From positions 1,983,463 to 2,047,462 of the forward strand of contig NW_020194518.1 in assembly GCF_002865645.1 (NCBI RefSeq): a stretch of 64,000 nucleotides of DNA, read 5' to 3'. Positions 36,219 through 47,507 of the stretch are shown in pieces. The stretch comes from Hyaloscypha bicolor E. Taxonomy: Eukaryota > Ascomycota > Leotiomycetes > Helotiales > Hyaloscyphaceae. Position numbers and translations under genes: made by a program. The notes under the pieces are model-generated. The model did no database searches. It was given only the letters and a program-made list of their open reading frames with translations, and was not told the DNA's origin. How positions within the stretch are numbered: position 1 is the first letter of the stretch; the number at the start of each line of letters is the position of its first letter.

Positions 36219-38164
36219 TCAACTCTCTTCCTCGTTCGACGTCTCCCAATCTTCCACACTGGGGTGAAAGCTCTTCTCAGAATTCCCTAGAGGTGCTTCA
36301 TAACCTAGCTCCCTCCCGCTCTCAGCCTTGATATTCTCAGTCCCATCCTTTCCAGGCTTTGCAACCTTGCTTGTATCGCCCTCTGCCCCGTTCCTCCTAC
36401 TCTTTTGACGTTTCCGGTGGGTCCCTCGTCGTTTACCTTCCATCTTGCTCATAGCCATCACCACTAGCAGGTGAGTCGCTTCAACTTTCAACTCAAGATT
36501 CCCATGCACCTGAAGAACTTCTTGCTGTGAGAGGTAGGTATTGATCGCAGTTTCTTCTAAGCGTCTATGCGCAGTGATCGATGTTTCGGTTCTCTCCCGC
36601 TGTTCAAGCATAAGCTGTAGGCTAATGGTTCGATCTAGCTCGTTCATTGAAGCATCGACCTTTTCCCAAAGCTCTTGAAAATGAGGGGAGGTCAATGATC
36701 CTCGGAGCGTCTGTACAAGCGAAGACTTCTTCCACGATTCTGTTTCTTTAATCAGTATTTAGTTTGAGGCGGAATGTAAGTGCCGCAGTGCCGAACCTGG
36801 GTATGTTATCCGAGCATAGTCAGTATAATTGCGAATGGCCTCCTCCGCATTTTTGAAACAGCTTTTCAAGTATCGGTCTGCATTGATCGACCCTATTACC
36901 ACTCCTCGAAACGACTCCTCATAAAAGGCAAACCTCTCAATACATCTTCCAGAATTTTCAAGGTTCGACATTAGTAATTCGGAACTTAGCTTAAGTTCAC
37001 GGTACATTTCAACAGCTACTTTAAGCCCTCCATCCTATAATAATGTTAAGCAAAAGACCAGTAAATGGGACGAAGAATTTATTCACCAGAATTGCGTTTG
37101 GTGGTGCAGCCATTACGCGTCGAAATAAATCCCTTACTGTTGACCGTTTTATTTTGTTAGTTGTAGGTTTCGTCAGCCGGTTTGATCCTAAATCATGCAT
37201 GATCTGATGGGCCACCAAGAGAGCCCCTTTCTTTTCGATGTTACCTACGGGGCGATCATCTCCTTCATGTTCCCTTAAATCCTGTTCTTCCCCTTGTTCT
37301 TCCGTCACTATGGCTGAATGAGGGGCCCCAGATGTTCCGATCGTGTTTGCCAGACTGAAATATGAACCAATCCTGAGTTGATTACTCGTTTTCACTTTAA
37401 CTGGTCGGTTAATGTCCTCAGCAACCTTAGTGACAGCTTCATTTGAACCCCTTTCTCCTGGAGCAATATTGTCCTCAAACTGAGAATCATATATGGATTC
37501 CATATTTGTTGAAGAGAATTCGATTCTAGCAGACGTACTGTCCACTCCACTTAATGAGTCTGGGATGATAATGACGGAAGCCGAGTCATCACAAACATCG
37601 GTAAGCGTCAAACTTAATGCTGAACCGGAGTCGGTAAGCAGTCGCTCAATTTCTGCTTGGGTGCAGATAGAATCCAACGAAACTGAAGACGTCGTCTCGA
37701 GGGAGCGCCCTATGGCATCCTGGAGTACCCTCGTAATTCGAAGCTCGAGCCGTTTGATAATTTGTGTGTTACGCCGCACTGCTCGTTCTGCGTTCTTGAC
37801 CACTTTCAGGGCCTGGGTGGTGAATTTGCTTAGGACACATTTAGAATTCTTGTACTCATGTTTCGGGACAAACGCTACGCAGCCAATTCTCGATGAGATT
37901 GAAGCATGACACGCAGCATCAGACCGATTTATCAAGGTCTTCAAGATCCTCAGTAGCTGTTTCGGAGGCATAGGTAAGATCTAGCAACAAGGTTTGGATT
38001 TGGCATAAGGCTATGTTGACGCTGTACAGGGAGCTGGTGATAGCCTGAACCTCTCGGGGTGCGTCTATGATCGATGCGATGAATTGATAGAAGAGTTTTG
38101 TTGTAGCTGCGCCAAGTGATATGACGCCGGCGACTGATGCAGCAACTGAGAAGGGATCACCCAT
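36219..38164 (-). CDS. Protein with fungal STAND N-terminal domain, one frameshift
   Basis: It starts MGDPFSVAASVAGVISLGAA, the standard opening of the fungal N-terminal domain found on STAND/NACHT-ankyrin and related proteins, and continues with TSSLYSVNIALCQIQTLLLD. The frame stops at 37919 (SV-stop), while the neighbouring frame carries on at once (DAACHASISSRIGC). Skipping one base here gives an exon ending at 37087 in phase 0. Later exons 37034-36797 and 36739-36219 then join in frame (introns 52 and 57 nt), for about 611 residues. The C-terminal part is helical and ends in a Lys/Arg patch and acidic tail, with no NACHT or repeat domain. It is either a recent pseudogene or an assembly error. 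The 9.2-kb transposon starts about 105 bp upstream of the ATG. Confidence 0.65.
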
Positions 38165-38270
38165 GGTGTAAAGGTAGCTGAAGCTGTCTTCAAGTTCAGT
38201 TTCGAGGATGCTCGGAGTTTGATGCTGCCTGCTCCGTCGGGGACTGCAAGGCAGATTTAGCCCTCGGTTA

Positions 38271-38385
38271 CGGAAAGCCGTAAGGATCAAGTGATCAAGC
38301 GATTTTCGAATCTGGTTTTCAATATCTGATTTGTGGCACGTGCGCACCTTACCAAAAATCGCCCGTAACCAAAATACCATATTCT
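38271..38385 (+). repeat. Left 115-bp terminal inverted repeat of the 9.2-kb element
   Basis: It contains GGATCAAGTGATCAA and CAATATCTGATTTGTGG, shared with the reverse complement of the right end. It is much less RIP-altered than the interior. Confidence 0.8.
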
Positions 38386-39485
38386 ACGGGTATAACTACT
38401 ATTATACTCGTATATATAACTTATATAAAGATAGCCAAAATAAAGCTATTCGCAGTTACTAAATATACTAATATTTATATTTATCTTTGCTATAATATCT
38501 CTAATATTTCCTCTGCCCCTGCCCCTGCCTCTGCTTTCCCTTCTTAACTACTATTAATCTCCCTTTAACTTATATAGTTCATATAATAGATTTCATAAAT
38601 TATAAGGCATATTTTCCTTATTATTATTATTCTTGCTATTATTTTCTATAATACTCGAAATATCTCTATCTCTATTATTCTCTTTATCTTTATTCTTACT
38701 TTCTTTCTTTCTCTTTCTCTTTTTCTTTATTAGTCTCTTTATTTTATTACTTTATTTCGAGAGTATTTGTGGTTTTAAAAATTAAGGTTTTATAGAAACT
38801 AATTTAAAAGAAGCTAGATCTTTTAGTACTATATTAAAATAGTATAAGATATATATTCTATTATTATTATTATATTTATAATTATAATAGGCTTAATTAA
38901 ATTTGCCCTAAACTTGTATATATTCTTATTACGAGCTCTTAGGGTTCTCTTTTATATAATTAATATAAGATATAAATACTAAATAGCCTCGAGTTTAATT
39001 ATATATTACTTCTAGATTTACTATAATCTTTAGATTATCTAAGTTAGCTAGCTTTTTTCTAGAATAAAACTTTATATCTCAAATCTCTAGTATTTTATAG
39101 ATATTTTTTATAATTTATATTATCTTATTAGAGATATTAAAAAGCTCGAGATAGAATTATTTATTAGTAATAATAGAAGAAGATTATAAGATATTTAAGA
39201 AAGAGAAAGAATTTAATAGATTTAATAAATTATTATTCTAATATTTAATTAATACTATATTCTAGCCTTTTATATAAAGAAAGCATAACTTATTACTTTT
39301 CTATAATCTCTTGAGGCTTAAAGCCTTTATATTCGAGCTATATTATATTACTTATTTTTATTAATATTATATATATTATATTTCTTTTTTCTTTTTAAGA
39401 ACTTCTTTAGTAATATAATAAAGAATTATATTTATCTTATAATAGAAAGAAAGGCTTAAATAATACTTAAAGAAAAAAGAAAAGA

Positions 39486-39830
39486 AGTAAAAAAGAAATT
39501 AGATATAGTATTATAATTAAGAGAAAAAGGCTTAGTTAGAAGAAAAAGAAGGCCTTTTTATAATATTTTTTTCCCGAGAAGTAATTATAAATTCAGAGTT
39601 ATTTTTATATTATAAAGGCCTAAAAAATATAAAAGAATAAATTTATAAATAATCCAGGAAATTGAATTAATTTTTCTAAGCTCTTTATTTTATAAAATAA
39701 TAATAAATTTGTAAATAAAAGTAAAAATAGAATTAATAAACTAACTAGAAAATAGAATTAACTTTATAAGTAATAGTATTTATTATACTAGTATTACTTT
39801 TATAATAGAGAATTATAAGATATAATTCCG
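39486..39830 (+). repeat. Diverged copy of the chromovirus 3' frame
   Basis: It shares several consecutive stretches with 34077-34440 (for example AGGCCTTTTTATAATA followed by a TTTTTCNCGA motif). Both copies are RIP-altered. Confidence 0.55.
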
Positions 39831-40329
39831 GGACTAAATAAGCAGGTTAGGTAAGTTATATCTATAGCTCTATTACTAGTATAATACTAGAATATAAATA
39901 GAGAGTTCCTAATTAGGCCTAAAAAATATAGAATTAAGTTAGGAAGCCTAGATAACTTTAAAATTATATAAATAGCAAATTGCTTTTTCTAAATTTTATA
40001 TTAGTTTCTCGAATTCAGGGAATTATATAGTTATATAATACTAAAAATAAGCTTTCTTTATATATAAAAATAGAAATATTAGTATTATTTAATAATCTAG
40101 ATATAATATATCTAGATAATATAATATAAAAATAAGACTATATTTAAAACCCTGGATTATAGAACTATTTTTATATAAAATTATAATTATAATTATTCTA
40201 GTAATTATAATACTATATTTTATATAAATATAAAAGTAGGGTATTTATACTAGTATAAACTAATATTTAAAGAATTATATATCTTTTCTTCTCTTTTATT
40301 CTTTATTTCAAATTACTATTACTATAACT

Positions 40330-41950
40330 TATAAACTATATTATATTATAGGAGCTAATAGAATTAATCCTTAATTATAAAAATAGTATTAAGCTCAAAT
40401 TAAAGAACTCTATTATATTTAAGAGAAGACTTTTTAGGATATTAGATATATCTTATAATTAGAAGAATTTAATACTAGTAAAACTAACTATATTACCTGA
40501 CTATAATAATGAAATACTAAACTCTCTCCGGATTAATAACAAGTAAAACTTAAAGAATATCTCTGTAATAAGAAGCTAGTTAAGATAATATATTACTTCT
40601 AGTATTAGAACTATTTATCTAAATATATATTTTAGATTTTTAATTATAAACTTAATTATCCTAGGCTTAATATATATATCCTGAAAATAATTTGCTATTA
40701 TTATAAGCTTTAGCTAAAACGAAATTAATTTAATAATAAGTATATTAATACTTTTAAGAAAGCTAAAGAATTTATTCTCAAGAAACTAAAAAGTAATTAA
40801 TTAATCTAATATAGCTATAGGAAAATATATTACTAGATCTGAAAAAATACTAGTAAATTTATATCTCGTAAAAAGATATAGTAAATACTTAGGATATTAG
40901 ATAAGATAGAAGTAAAGGTATAAGATAAATATAAGAATTAGAAATATAAGAGATTTACTATAAAGAGGCCAGGTTAATATTAGTTTATAAATAGATATAA
41001 TAAGTTATTTTATTATGGCTTCTAGATTTATAGTATTATTAATATATATTCTCGAATAATAATTAATATTTTTATTAGTATATTAAATTATATATAAATT
41101 ATTATCCTAAAGTTCTATTTCCTTTATATTAGGAAATAGGGCTACTTTTTAAAAAAGTTACGAGCTAATAAAGGCTAGGAGATACTACTTATAATAGTTA
41201 TATAAGTCGAGCTCTGGTAATTAGTAAAGAATTATAATTTATTATAGAAAAAGGCCTTTACTTATAAGCCTTTAATAAAGAATTAGTATATTAAGATATA
41301 ATAAAATACCTTAGCTAGTAAGCTTATAAAGACCTGGAAATAGTTCTTTAAATCTTTTTATAATATAAGTATTTTTAATAAAAAGTCTTATTATAACCTA
41401 ATTATTATTTAATTTATTTATATAAATATCTTTTACTAATAGATTAATAACTTTGTCTTTCTTTATAATATTAGTCTAATTTGCTTTTAATAAATAAGAA
41501 CTAATTATCTCTGGCCTAGAGTTCTAAAAGAACTATATAATTATTACTAGAAAGTTTATTATTATAGTACTTCTCTAATAGAAATAACTAAGTAATTACT
41601 TTCTAAGCTTAAAGAAAAAGTTATAAGATATAATTATATAATATATTAAATTCCCAAAATTAAAGAGCTTTATATAACTTTCCTTAAAAATACTAGTATT
41701 ATATATATTATAAATAAACTTAAAGTAGGGCTAGATTAAAACTATATTAGAGTATATTAGTTCCTTTATTATATCCTTAAACTTTATAAAAAAAGAGTTA
41801 GAAAGCTCTTATTTAATATTAAGCTTTCTTATAGGGGAAATAAGTAATTAGAGATAATTCGAGAGGTAAAATAGAAACTAGAGAATATAATTATAGTAAA
41901 TTAAGAACCAGGGAATATTAAAGAAAATAATCTTAATAGTAAGGTTTCTA
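40330..41950 (+). pseudogene. Decayed integrase-like (DDE) transposase
   Basis: The best window is about 40983-41090, which reads FINRYNKLFYYGF, then SIINIYSRIIINIFIS. It is followed by a GYFLKKLRANKG stretch (about 41144) and an LIKNWIK-like region. Reversing G-to-A decay at the Asn and Arg codons would give Asp and Gly. This pattern fits the D-G-Y-x-K-L ... Y-G-x-x-I-Y ... I-D-x-Y-S-R core I know from fungal integrase-core-domain proteins. The second Asp would lie in the RANKG (RADRG-like) motif. The family assignment is inference. Confidence 0.5.
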
Positions 41951-42167
41951 TAGATAATAAGAAGTAATACGAGAATAATTTAGAGAATTTAGAAAATAAA
42001 GAAATCTTGAATAACTTATTTAATAATTAATATTTGGGCTATAAAAGTTTATTTATATTAAGCTTCTTAAAAGTAATATTATAGCTATATATAAAGATAT
42101 AATTTCTTTAAATTAGTATAAGGAATTACGTGGTCACGTGACTTTATAAAATTAACTAGCCGTAAAA

Positions 42168-44450
42168 ATGCCCCAAAGCCAGAAACTTATAAAAAATCTT
42201 AAGGGCTTTAGGATATCTAGATTATTACTAGTATCTGGTATTCTTTAGAAAAAGAATATAATATATTCTATAATAGGTAACTTGTTATAAACTATTTAAT
42301 CTTGAAATTAAGCGGGAAATCTAAGGATTAGGCTTATAATTCAAGTCTTATTAAGGTTATTAAAGTTTTTACTAGCTAGTACTATAGATTTAATATAAAT
42401 ATTACAGGAATCCTATAGGTTTTATTCTAATCTATTTAGAAAACATATATTTCTATATTTCTATATTTATTCTATTAATATTTATATATAATTCCTGAGA
42501 GCTAAACTATTATCTAAAAGAAAAATAAAAAGACTAGACTAATACTATTAAAAACCAAGGCCTTAATAAGTCTATTTAGAAAAGCTTACTAATTTTTCTA
42601 AAAATAACTTAAGCTTTAATAAGCCAGAAAATTTTGAGTTTATTATATATTATAACTTATATAACTAGGGACAGAAACTTAAGTTTATTATATAAAATCA
42701 CTTATATATAAAGACTTCTATTATAAATTCCTTATTTAAATTAATTAATTAAACTTATTTTTAATACTAAGTCTTTATTGAGGCAACTTCCCGCTTCTAG
42801 AGGCTTTAGATAAAGTAGCTAATAAGTTTCTTAGCTATTAGCCAAGACTTATTAGCTAGAAAATCTATAAATAGTAAATAAAATTATAAAGTAGAATTTC
42901 TCTAATTATAATACTATATGTTTTATTATAATATAAGGTAATTAGATATAAAAGCCCTATTAAATATAATATATCTAGAGCTATAAGTAATATCTTATAA
43001 GATATAGGAAGTCTTAGTACTTAACTAGTATTATAGTCTAGCCTAAAGGCGCCTGCTATTCTTTATACCTAATTTAATAGAAATAAGAAGTATTTATATT
43101 TTAACTCGAGAAATAATTAGGACTTTTATATAAACTTAGGATAGCGGTTTACTTTATATAAAAAAATAAACTAGAATTACTTATATTATATTAATTTTTG
43201 AAAAGAATTATAATAAATACTATAATTCCTGAAATATTCTCGAGAAAGCTTTCCTAAACTAAAATAAGCTAGTTTATAATCCCAAAAGATCTATAGAAGT
43301 CTTATATATTCGAGAATATAAGTATTTAAGATAAATATTATTTGAGTTCTAATCTATAATAAAAGAAAAGTAAAGTATATAAAATAAAATATATAAAATA
43401 AAAGTAAAATAAAATATCCGAATATTTAATAAATAGAAAGCCTAATTATAAATTATAAGAACTAGTACTAACTAGATATATATATAGTAATATTAAAAAA
43501 AAGATAAGATAAGGAAAACTAAAAAATAAGTTAGTATATATTTTATAAAAAAGAATAAGGAGATATCTAAATAGTCTAAAGGCAAGAAATATATATTAAA
43601 GAAGTTAAGATTAAAAAAAGAAAGGCTATTTCTTATAAGAATAAGTTAGTATATATTTCAAGATAAAAAATAGAGGTATTTAGTAATAGCCCAAAGGCTT
43701 TTATAAGTATTAAAGAAAAGAAGAAGATATTAGAGAAAGAAAAAAGATATTAAAGTTCGGAGAAATCTAAATAGAAGTTAGTCTCTTTTTAGAAGTTTAA
43801 GAAAGAATATTTCTAAAGGGCCCGAAAATATAAGAGATATTAGAAAAAAAGAGAAGAGATCTAAAATTTAGCTTTCTAAGAAGTAAGTAGGTTAAAGACT
43901 TATAATATAGAAGTTCCGGATAAAAGTAACCCGGAAGTAGTAGTTAGATATTAGCTCTTAGTATTATTAGTAGAGAGGTTAAAGGAGGAGGGGTTTAAAA
44001 AAGGAAGGGTTTAAAGGAGAAGGGGTTCAAAAAAGGAGGGGTTAAAAAAGGAAGAGTTTAAAGAAAAAGGGGTTAAAGGAGAAGGGGTTTAAAGAAGGAG
44101 GGGTTTAAAGGAGAAGGGGTCAAAAGAGGAAGGGTTTAAAAGAGAAGGGATTAAAAAAGGAGGAGTTTAAAGAAGGAAGGGTTAAAGAAAAAGGAGTTTA
44201 AAGGAGAAGGAATTAAAGAAAGAGGAGTTCGGAGAAAAAAGAAAAGATTATAGGTAGTTAAATACTAGCTCTTAGTATTAATAAAGATATTAATAAAAGT
44301 ATTAGTAAAGAATAGTAAGATAATAGCTTTTAATATTAATAGTAAAATTAAAAAAATATAAAAGAAAAATAAAGGGTTTAAAATAAAAATAAAATAAAGT
44401 TATATTTTTATAAAAAAAAAGAAAAATACTAGTATAAAGTAATTATATTA
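42168..44450 (+). pseudogene. Second plus-strand decayed frame of the 9.2-kb element
   Basis: An ATG-led stretch (MPQSQKLIKNLKGF) follows a less-mutated region with GGTCACGTGAC (42132-42142) that may have been its promoter. The frame is broken by many TAA/TAG codons. Its 3' part is Lys/Glu-rich and holds the 15/16-bp tandem repeat. Product unknown. Confidence 0.3.
43980..44235 (+). repeat. 15/16-bp minisatellite, about 16 units
   Basis: Units of the type AAGGAGAAGGGGTTTA repeat without a spacer, differing by A/G changes and by the presence of one T (15 or 16 bp). The region stands out as purine-rich within an AT-rich island. Confidence 0.8.
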
Positions 44451-44999
44451 TTAAATTCCATATTTATTTTTACTATTTATTAAGAATATATATTTCTTAG
44501 AAAAAAGTATTATTTAGTATTTCTAGGAAATAATAAAGCTCTTTATTATAGTAGATATATAATATTTGTTTTTTGAGATATTATATAACTAGAAAGAAAA
44601 AATATATAATTATATAATTTCTAGATTCTTGAAATTAACTAGAAATTAATTAATTAGAAATAAATAAATATTATTTTTTATATTTCTAATTTAACTAGCT
44701 ACTAGAATAATAAGATTCTTAATATAACTAATTTAATAATACTAGGAAATCCAGATAATTTCTTATTATTTATATATTTTTCCCTTATTCTTAATAAACT
44801 ATAAAGAATTCTTATTAATATTAGGCCTAGCTATCTTAAGAAATCCAGAGCCTTTATCCTAAATCTTTTATATAGTTGCCTAAAAGGCTTCTTATATAAT
44901 AAATATTAAGCTTTTACTTTTATTTTATTAAATAACTAGTTTATTAAGCCTTTTCTTATTTCGTATTATATAATTAAAACTTTATTAAAAAGCCTCTAT

Positions 45000-46300
45000 T
45001 ATAAGTTTTATTTCTTCTTATAAGTCCGTAATCTCTAAATTCTTTTTTATAAAACTATTAAGATATTTTAAACTTATAAATAATTATTTCTCTTTAATTA
45101 TCTTGCCTTAAGAATTTCCTAAAAAGAAAGAAAATATCTTTATATTTAGCTTCTCAAAATTCTTTATATGAATTTTAGTAAGACTTTATTTTTTAATTTC
45201 AAATTCCTTTCTTATAATTTTTAAAAGCTATATTCTTTTATTAAGCCTATTTATATAAGTATTACTTTCTTTAATTACTATATTTCTTTTCTTTTTAAAG
45301 TTCTATTTTCGTATCTTAAATTACTTCTTTTCTTTTTTAAGATTTACTAGCCTCTTTTTTAATATATACTAATACTTATTAATATAATCTTTTATTATAA
45401 ATTCCTTTAGCTACTTATATTATTTATTAAATATCTTATTAAAAGGCTTTTCGGAATTATTAACTAGAATAGGCTTAGTAACTAAAGTAGGCTTAGTAAC
45501 TAGAATAGGCTTATTAGATAAAATAGGCTTACTAGCTAGAGTTTTAGTAGCTAGAATAAGCTTACTAGCTAGAATATATAAAGACTTAGATTTCTTATAG
45601 TTCTCTTAATAGATAATACTAAGTTATTTACTAGTATTTTAATACTAATATTTTTTTTAAAAATATATAATTATTTCTAATTATATTATTATTAAAGTTA
45701 TTAGTATTAGGAATTATTATTAAATTAACTATTAGCTCTTTATATAATTAATAATTCTATAAAGGCTACTTTTTTTAATAAGAATAAGAAAGTAAAGTTT
45801 GGGCTTTTAATAATTTATACTAGAATATATTTTCTTTATATATTTAAAAAACTATTTAAAAATATAATTTTTTCTAAATAAAACCAGGAAGTCCGGAACT
45901 TTAAAGTAAGTAACTTTACTAGTAAGATAGCCTATAATTAGGCTTTAATTCTTAAGATTAAGTTTATAGTATTTAGCTCTTCTAATATCTTTTTAGATAT
46001 TAGACTTTAGAAATTAATTAAATACCTAGCTACTAAGCCTTATAAATATCTTATAAGAATTAAGAAAAAATAGGAGTTTTAAAAGAGTAATCTACTTAAA
46101 TAGCTTCCTAGAATAGCTAATATAGTAATAAATAATTATTAATAAGCCTATTAATAAAGGCTTATTAGTAAAGTTATAGCTATATTTACTAATTAGTTCT
46201 TTTTTATTATATTTTCTCTTATTATCTTTCTTTACTTTTAATTCTTATTAACTATAAGCCTTAGTTAAAGTTCTTTTCTAAAGCCTTAATTTCTTTTTCT
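45000..46300 (-). pseudogene. Minus-strand decayed frame with 18-bp coding repeats
   Basis: On the minus strand, 45465-45580 reads as six-codon units of the type ILVTKP, ILSNKP and ILASKP. The surrounding frame is interrupted but Lys/Ser/Thr-rich. Product unknown and boundaries approximate. Confidence 0.3.
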
Positions 46301-46866
46301 TCTTTCTAGTAAAAGCAAGGTTATTTTCCTATATATTATAAAAAGTATTTCTAGTAATAGTTTTTTAGAAACTTTTCTTTTTCTTTTTTACTTACTTTTT
46401 CTTTTTTTCTTTTTTTCTTTCCTTCTTATTTTTTTAGAACTTAGCCTAATAAATATACTAATTTCTAGTACTTATCTCTTTAATACTATTATTATTATTA
46501 TTTCTTTTATTATTCTTAGAAAGGCAAGAGGCAAGAGGCTTTAATTTCGGTTTATAGGCCTTTTATAAATATTCTTTTTCTAAGATAGATTTAGTTAGGC
46601 TTAAGAAAAAAAAGATAATATTATAATAGCTATAAAAAGGGCTAATACCCTTCTGCTTTTAGTACTTTTTATAGTAAGCTATAGTATTATAATATATAAA
46701 GTCTTAGATAAAAACAGTTTTAAAGAAATTAGATTAAGAATAAGAATAAAAGAAAATAAAAATAGTAATCTAGGAAATAAGAATATAATAAGAAAACCCC
46801 TTTATATTAAAGAATTAGAAAAACTATTTATTTCTATTTTAGATATAAATTTATATTAAGTTATTC

Positions 46867-47110
46867 TATAATATATTTTTATTTATTATTACTAGTTTCG
46901 GATATATCTTTTACTAACTAGTAATTTTATATATATTCTTATTTATTACTACCAGTTTCGGATATATTTCTTACTAGCTAGCTATTTTAAGTATATCCTT
47001 ATTTGGTATTACTAGTTTCGGATATGCTTTTTATAAACTAGTAACTTTATATATCTTAATTTATTTTTACTAGTTTCAGATATACTTTCTATTAACTAGC
47101 TATTTCAAGT
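46867..47110. repeat. 60-bp tandem repeat, four copies, inside the right end
   Basis: The core ACTAGTTTCGGATATA (and close variants) recurs at 46891, 46951, 47011 and about 47069, a period of 60, 60 and 58 bp. It ends about 280 bp inside the right TIR and could be a subterminal transposase-binding array. Confidence 0.75.
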
Positions 47111-47390
47111 ATATTCTCTATAACTAATTCTTTAATCTAATATAATTCCGTTCTTTTATATATATCTTATATATATAAAGCTAGTTATATATTAGTAAGA
47201 ATAGAGAAAAGAGGTAAAGAAATATATAGATAATAATATAGAACTAGTATAATCTTATAAGAATAATTCAGAAATATTATAGTTAATTATATTATAAATT
47301 ATTTATACTTAGAAATATAATTTAATTATATATATAAGTCTTATAATAGATAGTAATAAAGGGACTTAAGTTAGGTGTGGTTACATATAC

Positions 47391-47505
47391 AGAATGCGGT
47401 ATTTTGGTTGCGGGCGATTTTTGGTGGGGTACGTACGTACCACAAATCAGATATTGAAAACCGGATTCGAAAATCGATTGATCACTTGATCCTTATCGCT
47501 TTCCG
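47391..47505 (-). repeat. Right 115-bp terminal inverted repeat of the 9.2-kb element
   Basis: The inverted partner of 38271-38385. It differs by about a dozen substitutions and a 1-2 bp indel around a GTACGTACGTAC stretch. Confidence 0.8.
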
Positions 47506-47507
47506 TA

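Larger units (their letters stand above)
38271..47505. mobile_element. 9.2-kb TIR DNA transposon, RIP-mutated
   Basis: 115-bp terminal inverted repeats (38271-38385 and 47391-47505) are about 90% identical and start CGGAAAGC. Both are flanked by TA (38269-38270; 47506-47507), and sequence similarity stops abruptly there. The interior is AT-rich with RIP-like decay. It holds remnants of an integrase-like transposase (+), another plus-strand frame with a 15/16-bp tandem repeat, a minus-strand frame with 18-bp coding repeats, and a 60-bp tandem repeat next to the right end. The size is well above a simple Tc1/mariner element, although the TA flanks resemble that group. The superfamily is not settled. 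Confidence 0.7.

Noticed and set aside
43980..44235. Regular short repeats as a CRISPR array
   Set aside because: Units are contiguous with no unique spacers, in a eukaryotic transposon; it is a minisatellite.
28030..47390. The AT-rich islands as a centromere or mitochondrial insertion
   Set aside because: Clear LTRs, TIRs, target duplications and decayed retroelement/transposase motifs explain them; the RIP pattern fits nuclear transposons.
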